Shown piece after piece: positions 1-5,856 of a stretch of 6,734 bases of DNA. Source of the stretch: Acholeplasmataceae bacterium. GTDB lineage: Bacteria > Bacillota > Negativicutes > Acidaminococcales > Acidaminococcaceae. The DNA lies in assembly GCA_012719555.1 (NCBI GenBank), contig JAAYAE010000150.1, positions 1 through 6,734 on the forward strand, read 5' to 3'. Each line of letters starts with the position of its first letter. Positions within the stretch are counted from its first letter, which is position 1. The notes beneath the pieces are model-generated. The model was given only the letters and a program-made list of their open reading frames with translations, had not been told where the DNA came from and ran no database searches. The position numbers were made by a program, and so were the translations under genes.

Positions 1-109
1 GAGAGAAGACAACCGCATGCTCTCATAAGAGAGAGTCATAAAGTGCCGCTCCAATCATGACCGGCGCTCGAACAAACGTCAGCTATTGTAAAAAGAGGAG
101 GCTTTTATT
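1..109 (+). promoter_or_regulatory. 5' leader of first permease gene, with two small hairpins
   Basis: No complete gene is visible here. Two inverted repeats can be read directly. CTCTC at 20-24 pairs with GAGAG at 29-33 around the loop ATAA. AGTGCCG at 42-48 pairs with CGGCGCT at 62-68 (seven pairs, one G-T) around a 13-base loop. The second is more GC-rich than the DNA that follows. A strong ribosome binding site AGGAGG lies at 96-101, eight bases before the ATG at 110. Neither hairpin is followed by a T-run, so neither looks like a standard terminator. I see no convincing -35/-10 pair, so the promoter is probably upstream of the window. The stretch may be an untranslated leader, or may include the last codons of an upstream gene; frame 1 stays open to a TGA at 58-60. 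It matches no riboswitch class I know. Confidence 0.4.
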
Positions 110-1327
110 ATGGGTGTACTTAAATTAGGAATGTTTGAAACGTTAGCTCTTGCAGTTTTAGCAATATATTTTGGTGACTTTATTAGGTCTAAGATGCCTA
201 TCTTAAAGAAATACTGCTTCCCGGGCGCTGTTATTGGTGGTACTATTTTTTCTTGTATATCTTTAATCTTATATTATAGGGGTATTGCCGAGCTAAGTTT
301 TGATTACAAAACGGTAAACACATTGTTTTATTGCATATTCTTTGCAGCGAGTGGTGCTGCAGCCAGTTTGAGTTTATTGAAAAAAGGTGGAAAATTAGTA
401 ATTATTTTCGCAATTTTAGCGGCAGTATTAGCATTCTTACAAAATGTTTTAGCGGTAGGGCTTGGTACAGTAATGGGAGTAAATCCACTTATAGCTCTTA
501 TGACAGGCAGTACTCCGATGACCGGCGGGCATGGTAATGCAGCTGCTTTTGCACCTTTAGCTGTAGCTGCCGGTGCTCCTGCTGCCCTAGAAGTTGCTCT
601 AGCAGCGGCAACTTTTGGTCTAATTTCCGGTTGTATAGTTGGTGGACCATTTGGTGCTTTTGTTATTAAACATTTTCATCTAGAAGATCCTTCTCAAGAT
701 GGGATAGAAGAGGCTGCGGCCGAAAGCGGTAAAAATGTTGGTACTTTAGTATCAAAAGCAAATATGCTTAATGGTGTTTTTTTAATGATGATAGCTTGTG
801 GTATAGGGCAAGTATTTTTCTTGATGTTAAAATCGGCTGGGGTTAATTTCCCAATTCATGTTTGTGCTATGTTGGGTGGTATTTTGGTTAGAATTGTTCT
901 GGATTCTAGAAATAATACTAGTGAAGCTGCTTATGAAGCAATTAATATAGTAGGAGAATTCTCTTTGTCACTTTTTGTTTCCATGTCCATTATTTCTATG
1001 AAATTATGGCAACTGGCAGGATTGGGTGGTTCTTTAGTTGTATTATTGATGGCGCAAGTTGTCTTTATCATTATTTTCTGCTATTTTATTACTTTCAAGC
1101 TTTTGGGAAAAAATTACGATGCTGCTGTTATGTCTGTCGGACATATTGGATTTGGCTTAGGGGCTGTTCCGGTATCTATGACTACAATGGAGAGCGTATG
1201 CAAGAAATATAGATATTCTAAATTAGCGTTTTTTGTGGTACCTGTAATTGGTGGTTTCTTAAGTAATATTTCTAATGCTGTTATTATTTCTGGTTTTATT
1301 AATTATTGTGCAGGTATGATTAAATAA
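110..1327 (+). CDS. gltS: Sodium/glutamate symporter, GltS (ESS) family
   Basis: Integral inner-membrane permease, expected to import glutamate with sodium ions. The 405 residues match the usual GltS length of about 400. Hydrophobic segments lie near residues 7-23, 37-57, 95-121, 158-187, 218-240, 247-264, 280-296, 302-330 and 370-397. The family's two inverted halves each show a glycine-rich re-entrant pore loop: GSTPMTGGHGNAAAFAP at about 133-149 and SVGHIGFGLGAVPVSM at about 342-357. The charged stretch at about 190-216 (LEDPSQDGIEEAAAESGK) is the likely cytoplasmic loop between the halves. The C-terminal FFVVPVIGGFLSNISNAVI is also typical of GltS. The start is fixed by AGGAGG at 96-101, eight bases upstream. 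The gene precedes hgdAB by 131 bases on the same strand with no clear terminator, so read-through is likely. Family assignment is firm. Glutamate as substrate is inferred from family and context; another dicarboxylate such as 2-oxoglutarate or 2-hydroxyglutarate cannot be excluded. Confidence 0.9.
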   Translation: MGVLKLGMFETLALAVLAIYFGDFIRSKMPILKKYCFPGAVIGGTIFSCISLILYYRGIAELSFDYKTVNTLFYCIFFAASGAAASLSLLKKGGKLVIIFAILAAVLAFLQNVLAVGLGTVMGVNPLIALMTGSTPMTGGHGNAAAFAPLAVAAGAPAALEVALAAATFGLISGCIVGGPFGAFVIKHFHLEDPSQDGIEEAAAESGKNVGTLVSKANMLNGVFLMMIACGIGQVFFLMLKSAGVNFPIHVCAMLGGILVRIVLDSRNNTSEAAYEAINIVGEFSLSLFVSMSIISMKLWQLAGLGGSLVVLLMAQVVFIIIFCYFITFKLLGKNYDAAVMSVGHIGFGLGAVPVSMTTMESVCKKYRYSKLAFFVVPVIGGFLSNISNAVIISGFINYCAGMIK

Positions 1328-1458
1328 GGAAAAATCTTCTGTTATGCGAGTATGAGTAAAAAGTCATCCCTTGGGTATTGCTTTGGGTAATTGTAAGTTG
1401 ATGTTCTCAATTTGACTCCCAAGGGACTATGGAAAAATAAAAAGCGAGGAGGATTATT
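1328..1458 (+). promoter_or_regulatory. gltS-hgdA intergenic region with nested stem-loop
   Basis: TCCCTTGGG at 1367-1375 is the exact reverse complement of CCCAAGGGA at 1418-1426, with 42 bases between. AGT at 1362-1364 can also pair with ACT at 1426-1428 if the bases between are bulged, as an alternative closing of the stem. Inside the loop, AAGTTGA at 1395-1401 pairs with TCAATTT at 1407-1413 (one G-T) around the five-base loop TGTTC. The structure is followed by CTATGGAAAAATAAAA, which has no T-run, so it is not a normal + strand terminator. It may stabilise or mark a processing site in the gltS-hgdAB message, or bind a regulator. I see no good sigma-70 promoter. TTGACT at 1412-1417 has only an AT-rich, non-consensus stretch at the right distance. 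Confidence 0.45.
1446..1452 (+). promoter_or_regulatory. Strong ribosome binding site of hgdA
   Basis: GAGGAGG lies six bases before the ATG at 1459. It decides the start of HgdA. The first clear similarity to the A. fermentans protein that I recall begins at VSPGVQALRD (residue 16), and no nearer Met codon exists there, so the 15 preceding residues are a real N-terminal extension rather than a wrong start. Confidence 0.8.
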
Positions 1459-2937
1459 ATGAGTGAAGAAGTGAAAGCACCGGGAAAACCGGTTAACAAG
1501 AAAGTAAGTCCGGGCGTCCAAGCATTGCGTGATGTTGTAGAAAACGTGTATGCTGAAGCGCGTGAAGCTAAAAAAAGAGGTGAACCTGTAGGCTGGTCAT
1601 CTTCAAAATTCCCTTGTGAATTGGCTGAAGCTTTTGGCCTTCATGTTGTATATCCTGAGAACCAAGCAGCTGGCGTCGCAGCTAACCGTGATGGTGAACT
1701 ATTGTGCCAAGCAGCTGAAGATCTTGGCTACGATACCGATATTTGTGGTTACGCGCGTATTAGCCTTGCTTATGCAGCAGGTAAAAGAGCTGCTAAAAAG
1801 TTGGATCCTACTACCGGTGCGTATGTAATTGATCCTAATAGCGGGAAACCTCTGAAAGATGAGAATGGAAAAGTTGTTATTGATCCAGTTACCGGTAAAC
1901 CTAAAAAAGATCCCAAGACTATGAAACCATTCACGGTTCTTGATGATTTAAATGAGATAGATAAGCTTCCTGAAGGGGCAGAAAAAGAGCGTCGCATTGC
2001 CGCACTTAAGAATTATCGTCAAATGATTATGCCACAACCAGACTTTGTTCTTTGCTGCAATAATATTTGTAACTGTATGACTAAGTGGTATGAGAATGTT
2101 GCTCGTATGCATAACATTCCTCTTATAATGATTGATGTTCCGTATAACAACACTGTTGAAGTTGAGGGTGCTAATGTTGAATATATTCGGGGGCAATTTG
2201 CAGACGCTATTAAAAAACTAGAAGAGATTTCCGGCCGCAAATTTGACGAAGAAAAATTTGAAAAAGCTTGCGCTAATGCGAACAGAACTGCTAAAGCATG
2301 GTTGAAGGTTTGTGATTTCTTGCAATACAAACCGGCACCAATGAGTGGATTTGATTTGTTCAACCATATGGCTGATGTTGTTACGGCTCGTGGTAAGGTT
2401 CAAGCTGCTGAGGCCTTTGAACTTCTTGCTACTGAATTGGAAGAGAATGTTAAGACAGGGCATAGTACTCTTCCTTTCCAAGAAAAATACCGTATTATGT
2501 TCGAAGGAATTCCCTGCTGGCCGAAGTTACCAGCACTATTCAAACCTCTTAAAGAAAATGGCGTAAATGTTACTGCTGTTGTATATGCGCCGGCTTTTGG
2601 TTTTGTCTATAACGGTCTTGAAGAAATGGTTCGTGCTTATTGTAAGGCTCCAAATTCTGTATGCATTGAGCAAGGCGTAGATTGGCGTGAAGGTATTTGC
2701 CGCGATAATAAAGTGGACGGCGTACTAGTTCATTACAACAGAAGTTGCAAGCCTTGGAGTGGCTACATGGCAGAAATGCAACGTCGCTTCACTAAAGATT
2801 TAGGCGTACCTTGTGCTGGGTTCGATGGCGATCAAGCAGATCCTAGAAACTTTAATGCCGCTCAGTATGAAACACGTGTACAAGGTCTTGTTGAAGCTAT
2901 GGAAGTCAACAAGAAAGCAAAGGAAGGTGACAAATAA
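1459..2937 (+). CDS. hgdA: (R)-2-hydroxyglutaryl-CoA dehydratase, alpha subunit
   Basis: HgdA and HgdB form the dehydratase (component D) that converts (R)-2-hydroxyglutaryl-CoA to (E)-glutaconyl-CoA by a ketyl-radical mechanism in glutamate fermentation. The protein is 492 residues and resembles the A. fermentans HgdA I recall (about 477) along its length. Recognisable blocks are GWSSSKFPCELAEAFG (45-60), YPENQAAGVAANRDGE (65-80), DICGYARISLAYAAG (94-108), FVLCCNNICNCMTKWYEN (196-213), GIPCWPKLP (350-358), VYAPAFGFVYN (375-385) and HYNRSCKPWSGYM (425-437). By analogy with crystallised relatives, which use three cysteines per subunit for a [4Fe-4S] cluster, Cys95, one cysteine of the 199-206 group and Cys429 are the likely ligands (inference). 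Residues about 115-158 hold a hydrophilic insert with a repeated VIDPxxGKPxKD unit. The stop is two bases before hgdB. A lactoyl-CoA or hydroxyacyl-CoA dehydratase is less likely, since those alpha subunits are shorter and lack this insert. Confidence 0.95.
   Translation: MSEEVKAPGKPVNKKVSPGVQALRDVVENVYAEAREAKKRGEPVGWSSSKFPCELAEAFGLHVVYPENQAAGVAANRDGELLCQAAEDLGYDTDICGYARISLAYAAGKRAAKKLDPTTGAYVIDPNSGKPLKDENGKVVIDPVTGKPKKDPKTMKPFTVLDDLNEIDKLPEGAEKERRIAALKNYRQMIMPQPDFVLCCNNICNCMTKWYENVARMHNIPLIMIDVPYNNTVEVEGANVEYIRGQFADAIKKLEEISGRKFDEEKFEKACANANRTAKAWLKVCDFLQYKPAPMSGFDLFNHMADVVTARGKVQAAEAFELLATELEENVKTGHSTLPFQEKYRIMFEGIPCWPKLPALFKPLKENGVNVTAVVYAPAFGFVYNGLEEMVRAYCKAPNSVCIEQGVDWREGICRDNKVDGVLVHYNRSCKPWSGYMAEMQRRFTKDLGVPCAGFDGDQADPRNFNAAQYETRVQGLVEAMEVNKKAKEGDK
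1828..1911 (+). repeat. Internal tandem repeat in hgdA coding an IDPxxGKP segment
   Basis: Within HgdA, residues 123-134 (VIDPNSGKPLKD) and 140-151 (VIDPVTGKPKKD) are two copies of a 12-residue unit spaced by 17 residues. A degenerate upstream piece (LDPTTGAYV, 115-123) and a downstream DPKTMKPF (151-158) look related. The A. fermentans protein, as I remember it, has a similar lysine- and aspartate-rich stretch here, so this is a lineage trait of HgdA rather than a recent accident. It is probably a surface loop; its role is unknown to me. Confidence 0.65.
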
Positions 2938-2939
2938 GT

Positions 2940-4070
2940 ATGGAAACTATTATTAATGAGTTTAAAGAAATAGCCGCAAATCCTGAAAAGCAACTTGCTA
3001 TGTATAAAGCACAAGGTAAAAAAGCTATAGGAGTTCTTCCTTACTATGCACCTGAAGAACTCGTTTATGCTGCGGGTATGGTCCCCTTTGGTGTTTGGGG
3101 AACTAACAATAAAAATATTAGCCACGCTAAAGAGTATTGTGCAACATTCTACTGTACAATTGCTCAATTGTCACTGGAAATGTTATTAGATGGAACGTTA
3201 GATGGTCTTAGTGGCATTATTACACCAACAATATGTGACACCCTTCGCCCAATGAGTCAAAATATTCGTGTAGCTATGGGTGATAAGATGCCGGTAATAT
3301 TCTTGGCACATCCTCAAAACCGTTCTACAACTTATGGCTTAAAGTTCTGCATGGATCAATATAATAATGTGCGGAAAGAATTGGAGAAAATTGCCGGTAA
3401 AGCAATAACTGATGATGATATTACAAAGAGCATTAAGATTTACAATGCCAGCCGTAAAGCTCGTCGCGAGTTTGTAAAACTAGCTTCTGAACACTGTGAT
3501 GTTATTAAACCCACAGTTCGTTCTGCAGTATTAAAAGCTGCATTCTTTATGTTAAAAGACGAATATACTGCCAAATTAGAAGAGTTGAATCGTGAGTTAT
3601 CTACGCTGCCCATTTGCCAATGGTCTGGTAAGAAAGTCGTTACTTCCGGTATTATTTGCGACAACCCAGCCTTGTTAGAAGCTTTGGAAGATAATAACAT
3701 TGCTATTGCTGCAGATGATGTTGCTTACGAAAGTCGTGCTTTCCGCATTGACGTTCCTGAAGATGCGAATCCTATGATGGCACTTGCTAGACAATTTGCT
3801 AATATCGACTGCGATGTTCTACTGTATGATCCGGAATCTGCTAAAAACAACAGAGGTGAATTTGTTGCCAAGCTTGTGAAGGATAGTGGAGCCAAGGGTC
3901 TTATTCTCTTTATGCAACAATTTTGTGACCCTGAGGAAATGGAGTATCCGTATTTAAAGAAGGCTTTAGATGCAGCTAAGATTCCTCATATTAAAATAGG
4001 TATTGATCAACAAATGCGTGATTTCGGACAAGCTAAAACAGCTATCCAAGCATTTGCGGAAAGTTTATAA
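2940..4070 (+). CDS. hgdB: (R)-2-hydroxyglutaryl-CoA dehydratase, beta subunit
   Basis: Partner of HgdA in the cytoplasmic dehydratase. The 376 residues are close to the A. fermentans HgdB length I recall (379), with strong similarity from start to end. Key blocks are KKAIGVLPYYAPEELVYAAG (27-46), AKEYCATFYCTIAQL (63-77), IITPTICDTLRPMSQN (93-108), VVTSGIICDNPALLEALEDN (233-252), IAADDVAYESRAFR (256-269), LFMQQFCDPEEMEYPYLKKA (323-342) and IDQQMRDFGQAKTAIQAF (355-372). Cys67 (or Cys72), Cys99 and Cys329 are the probable ligands of the second [4Fe-4S] cluster, by analogy with the related hydroxyisocaproyl-CoA dehydratase. The GIDQQ segment lies in the conserved C-terminal part of this family. 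The start is supported by an AGGAAGGTG site at 2921-2929 inside the end of hgdA. The two-base gap shows tight translational coupling, as expected for a 1:1 complex. No frameshift or missing block is seen. Confidence 0.95.
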   Translation: METIINEFKEIAANPEKQLAMYKAQGKKAIGVLPYYAPEELVYAAGMVPFGVWGTNNKNISHAKEYCATFYCTIAQLSLEMLLDGTLDGLSGIITPTICDTLRPMSQNIRVAMGDKMPVIFLAHPQNRSTTYGLKFCMDQYNNVRKELEKIAGKAITDDDITKSIKIYNASRKARREFVKLASEHCDVIKPTVRSAVLKAAFFMLKDEYTAKLEELNRELSTLPICQWSGKKVVTSGIICDNPALLEALEDNNIAIAADDVAYESRAFRIDVPEDANPMMALARQFANIDCDVLLYDPESAKNNRGEFVAKLVKDSGAKGLILFMQQFCDPEEMEYPYLKKALDAAKIPHIKIGIDQQMRDFGQAKTAIQAFAESL

Positions 4071-4082
4071 AATATTTGACAA

Positions 4083-4113
4083 GTTATCTTAAGTCAAACA
4101 GGTTATTTTAAGT
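4083..4113 (+). repeat. 12-bp direct repeat after hgdB
   Basis: GTTATCTTAAGT at 4083-4094 and GTTATTTTAAGT at 4102-4113 match at 11 of 12 bases with a period of 19. Each copy contains an AT-rich core. The pair begins 13 bases after the hgdB stop and could be tandem binding sites for a regulator, or a chance result of AT-rich DNA. Confidence 0.35.
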
Positions 4114-4374
4114 GATATTTTGCAATCCGGATTAGGGCAGAACCAGGATAGTGAAAAATAGCTTTAGCCTGTGTTCTCCAAGAGAATCCATTTTAAAAAT
4201 TAAATACGGTTTGAGGTTTGGGCTTAAAAAAGATTGAAATGTCAGTGTACGCTATATTGCCAAGACCTCATTAAGATGAATGCACTTGTTGCCTTAATCC
4301 TGAATTTGTACGTCGATCCGACCAAATGTTATTATCCGGAGAAATTAGAAATTTTTTAATTCTCGTTAAGGAAT

Positions 4375-4380
4375 TATAAT
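4375..4380 (+). promoter_or_regulatory. Possible -10 box (TATAAT) for second permease and hgdC
   Basis: A perfect TATAAT lies 69 bases before the ATG of the second permease. At the matching -35 distance there is only a T-rich run (4352-4357), not TTGACA, and no TGn extension precedes the box. If used, transcription would start near 4387 and the message would begin just before the palindrome at 4394-4407. A separate promoter here would let the permease and hgdC be expressed apart from hgdAB. Confidence 0.35.
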
Positions 4381-4393
4381 TAAAAGTTTAGCT

Positions 4394-4407
4394 TATTTCT
4401 AGAAATA
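4394..4407. repeat. Perfect 14-bp palindrome, operator-like
   Basis: TATTTCTAGAAATA reads the same on both strands. It sits 14 bases downstream of the TATAAT box and 41 bases before the start codon at 4449. This is a common place for a dimeric repressor to bind, but no regulator gene lies in the window to support it. Confidence 0.4.
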
Positions 4408-4410
4408 GGA

Positions 4411-4430
4411 TAAACACTAATAGTGGTTTA
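4411..4430 (+). promoter_or_regulatory. Short stem-loop just upstream of the permease ribosome binding site
   Basis: TAAACACT at 4411-4418 pairs with AGTGGTTTA at 4422-4430, eight pairs with one bulged G and the loop AAT. It ends five bases before AGGAGG (4436-4441), which has a seven-base spacing to the ATG at 4449. The stem leaves the ribosome site free, but could affect its accessibility or message stability together with the palindrome just before it. Confidence 0.4.
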
Positions 4431-4448
4431 AAAATAGGAGGCGTTGAG

Positions 4449-5831
4449 ATGGCATTTACAGGGGCAAGTATTTGGCAAGTTTTTCTTGATTTAAGTATCA
4501 TGACAGCTTTATTGGCTATTGGGCAGTTACTAAGAGCTAAAGTAAAAATATTTCAGACTTTATTGATACCATCAGCTTTAATTGCTGGTTTTTTGGCATT
4601 GGCTTTGGGACCTAGAGGCTATGATCTTCTTCCCTTGTCCAAAGCCTTTGGCACATATGCTGCTGTTTTTATTGTCGTTGTGTTTGCGGCTACGCCTATT
4701 GGCGACAAGCCTAGTAAAGAAGCCTTATCTGGGCCGGTCATTGGGGGCATGTTCTTTAATCTTACAGGCATTGCTGTTTTGCAATATGCAGTTGGCATGT
4801 TCGTTACAGTTTATGGCTTAAGGTATTTTTATCCGGAGCTACCGGAACAATTTGGATTAATGATGGCTACTGGGTTTTATGGTGGACATGGTACGGCCGC
4901 GGCCGTAGGTAATGCCTTGGAAGAGTTAGGTGTTGCCAATATGACAGATTTGGCTTATACCTGTGCTACCATAGGTATAGTGGGCGGTATCCTCTTTGGT
5001 ATGGGTATTATTAACTGGGGTTCACGTAAAGGCTATACTCACTACGTTGAAGATCCTGCCGATTTACCTGTAGAGCTGCGTACCGGTTTAATTCCAACGG
5101 AAAAACAAAAATCTGCTGGGAAAGTTACCGTATCTTCTATTTCTGTAGATCCGTTGGCTTTCCACTTGGGTATTGTTTTAATAGCGGCTCTTGGCGGCTA
5201 TTATATGACTAAATGGTTTAAGGTGTTTTCTGGCAATCTAGGTTATGCAGTAGCGATTCCTGAATTTTGCACAGCGCTACTAGCAGCTTTTGTTTTAAAC
5301 TGGCTTTTGAATAAAACAGGAGCTTCGGACTATATTGATCGTAATACAATTAGCCGTATTCAAGGCGCATCGACAGATTTATTAATGGTATCAGGTATTG
5401 GTTCTTTAAATTTGAAGGTTGTATTTGATTATGCAGTCCCCTTGCTAGTGGTATGTAGTTTGGGTTTCATAATAACATATTGGTGGTTTATTTATGTCGG
5501 TGGCAAATCATCTCGTACTGACTGGTTTGAAAGAAACATGATGGTTTGGGGACATGCTACAGGAGTTGCGGCTACAGGCGTGTTGTTGCAAAGGGTAGTT
5601 GATCCTGATTTAAAATCTCGCGGCATAGAAGACAGTGGCATTTCAGATTTATTTAATAGACCTTTAATTATAGGGTTGCAGGTTATCCCTCCTATTGTTA
5701 TGAGTGTCATGCCAGCCATTGGAGGATCAGTTTTGACTTGGAGTATCTTCGGAATAGTAGCTGTTATGTGGATTATTGCTTATAAGTTTAACTGGTGGGT
5801 ACCTGCGCAAAAATTAATGAAATATAGGTAG
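4449..5831 (+). CDS. Second GltS-family (ESS) sodium/dicarboxylate permease, long form
   Basis: Integral membrane permease of 460 residues, about 55 longer than the first. It has the two-halves plan of GltS proteins: FYGGHGTAAAVGNALEELG at 143-161 and MVWGHATGVAATGVLLQRVVDP at 365-386 are the two glycine-rich re-entrant loops. Hydrophobic segments lie near 10-29, 37-54, 68-84, 95-123, 167-188, 233-253, 264-286, 325-348, 404-424 and 428-446. A hydrophilic loop at about 190-231 joins the halves. A polar piece at about 385-403 (DPDLKSRGIEDSGISDLFNR) follows the second loop and is absent from the first permease. The two proteins share motifs but little obvious sequence, so they are distant paralogs rather than a recent duplicate. 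AGGAGG at 4436-4441 fixes the start. hgdC follows after 25 bases, so the two are probably one message. The substrate is unproven: glutamate, 2-hydroxyglutarate or another dicarboxylate, with import or exchange both possible. Confidence 0.85.
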   Translation: MAFTGASIWQVFLDLSIMTALLAIGQLLRAKVKIFQTLLIPSALIAGFLALALGPRGYDLLPLSKAFGTYAAVFIVVVFAATPIGDKPSKEALSGPVIGGMFFNLTGIAVLQYAVGMFVTVYGLRYFYPELPEQFGLMMATGFYGGHGTAAAVGNALEELGVANMTDLAYTCATIGIVGGILFGMGIINWGSRKGYTHYVEDPADLPVELRTGLIPTEKQKSAGKVTVSSISVDPLAFHLGIVLIAALGGYYMTKWFKVFSGNLGYAVAIPEFCTALLAAFVLNWLLNKTGASDYIDRNTISRIQGASTDLLMVSGIGSLNLKVVFDYAVPLLVVCSLGFIITYWWFIYVGGKSSRTDWFERNMMVWGHATGVAATGVLLQRVVDPDLKSRGIEDSGISDLFNRPLIIGLQVIPPIVMSVMPAIGGSVLTWSIFGIVAVMWIIAYKFNWWVPAQKLMKYR

Positions 5832-5856
5832 ATAATGTTTAAATTGGAGGATACAT

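Larger units (their letters stand above)
4071..4448 (+). promoter_or_regulatory. Hairpin-rich intergenic region between hgdB and second permease
   Basis: 378 bases without a credible gene on either strand. Inverted repeats read by eye are: 4139-4147 with 4168-4177 (AGAACCAGG/CCTGTGTTCT, nine pairs, one bulge); 4212-4223 with 4259-4270 (TGAGGTTTGGGC/GCCAAGACCTCA, eleven of twelve pairs including one G-T, loop 35); 4304-4308 with 4323-4327, enclosing GTCG-ATC-CGAC at 4312-4322; 4339-4347 with 4357-4364 (weak); 4394-4407; and 4411-4430. The last two lie just before the ribosome binding site. None has a following T-run, so a clear hgdB terminator is not seen. The density of paired segments suggests a structured 5' leader, several regulator sites, or a small RNA. 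I do not recognise a named riboswitch. Folding predictions by eye in AT-rich DNA are uncertain. Confidence 0.5.

Noticed and set aside
20..36. CTCTCATAAGAGAG resembling the opening stem of a SAM riboswitch
   Set aside because: The conserved bases that should follow such a stem are missing and the remaining leader is too short; the likeness is limited to one small hairpin.
1..60. Possible C-terminal end of an upstream gene in frame 1 (19 codons to a TGA)
   Set aside because: Too short to recognise, and other frames also stay open for several codons; it cannot be supported without the upstream sequence.
331..537. Alternative-frame + strand open frames inside the first permease gene (also 1006-1212) and the other genes
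   Set aside because: The translations are low-complexity or frame-shifted nonsense inside a well-supported membrane protein gene.
1357..1426. Minus-strand terminator formed by the 1367/1418 stem with TTTTT at its minus-strand end
   Set aside because: No minus-strand gene in the window would need it, and the loop of 42 bases is long for a terminator.
1770..3167. Several minus-strand open frames of 75-114 codons opposite hgdA and the start of hgdB
   Set aside because: They have no ribosome sites, no recognisable protein features, and lie wholly or mainly opposite genes with strong family matches; they are shadows of coding bias.
1459..4070. hgdAB as lactoyl-CoA or hydroxyacyl-CoA dehydratase of another pathway
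   Set aside because: Length, the insert near residues 115-158, and the close match to the remembered A. fermentans HgdA and HgdB favour the hydroxyglutaryl-CoA enzyme, as does the presence of glutamate-type permeases.
4076..4081. TTGACA, a perfect -35 box just after hgdB
   Set aside because: No acceptable -10 box lies 16-18 bases downstream; the nearest AT-rich hexamer needs a spacer of about 20 or more.
4234..4258. TTGAAA and TATATT as a promoter pair
   Set aside because: The spacer is only 13 bases, too short for a sigma-70 promoter, and there is no TGn extension.
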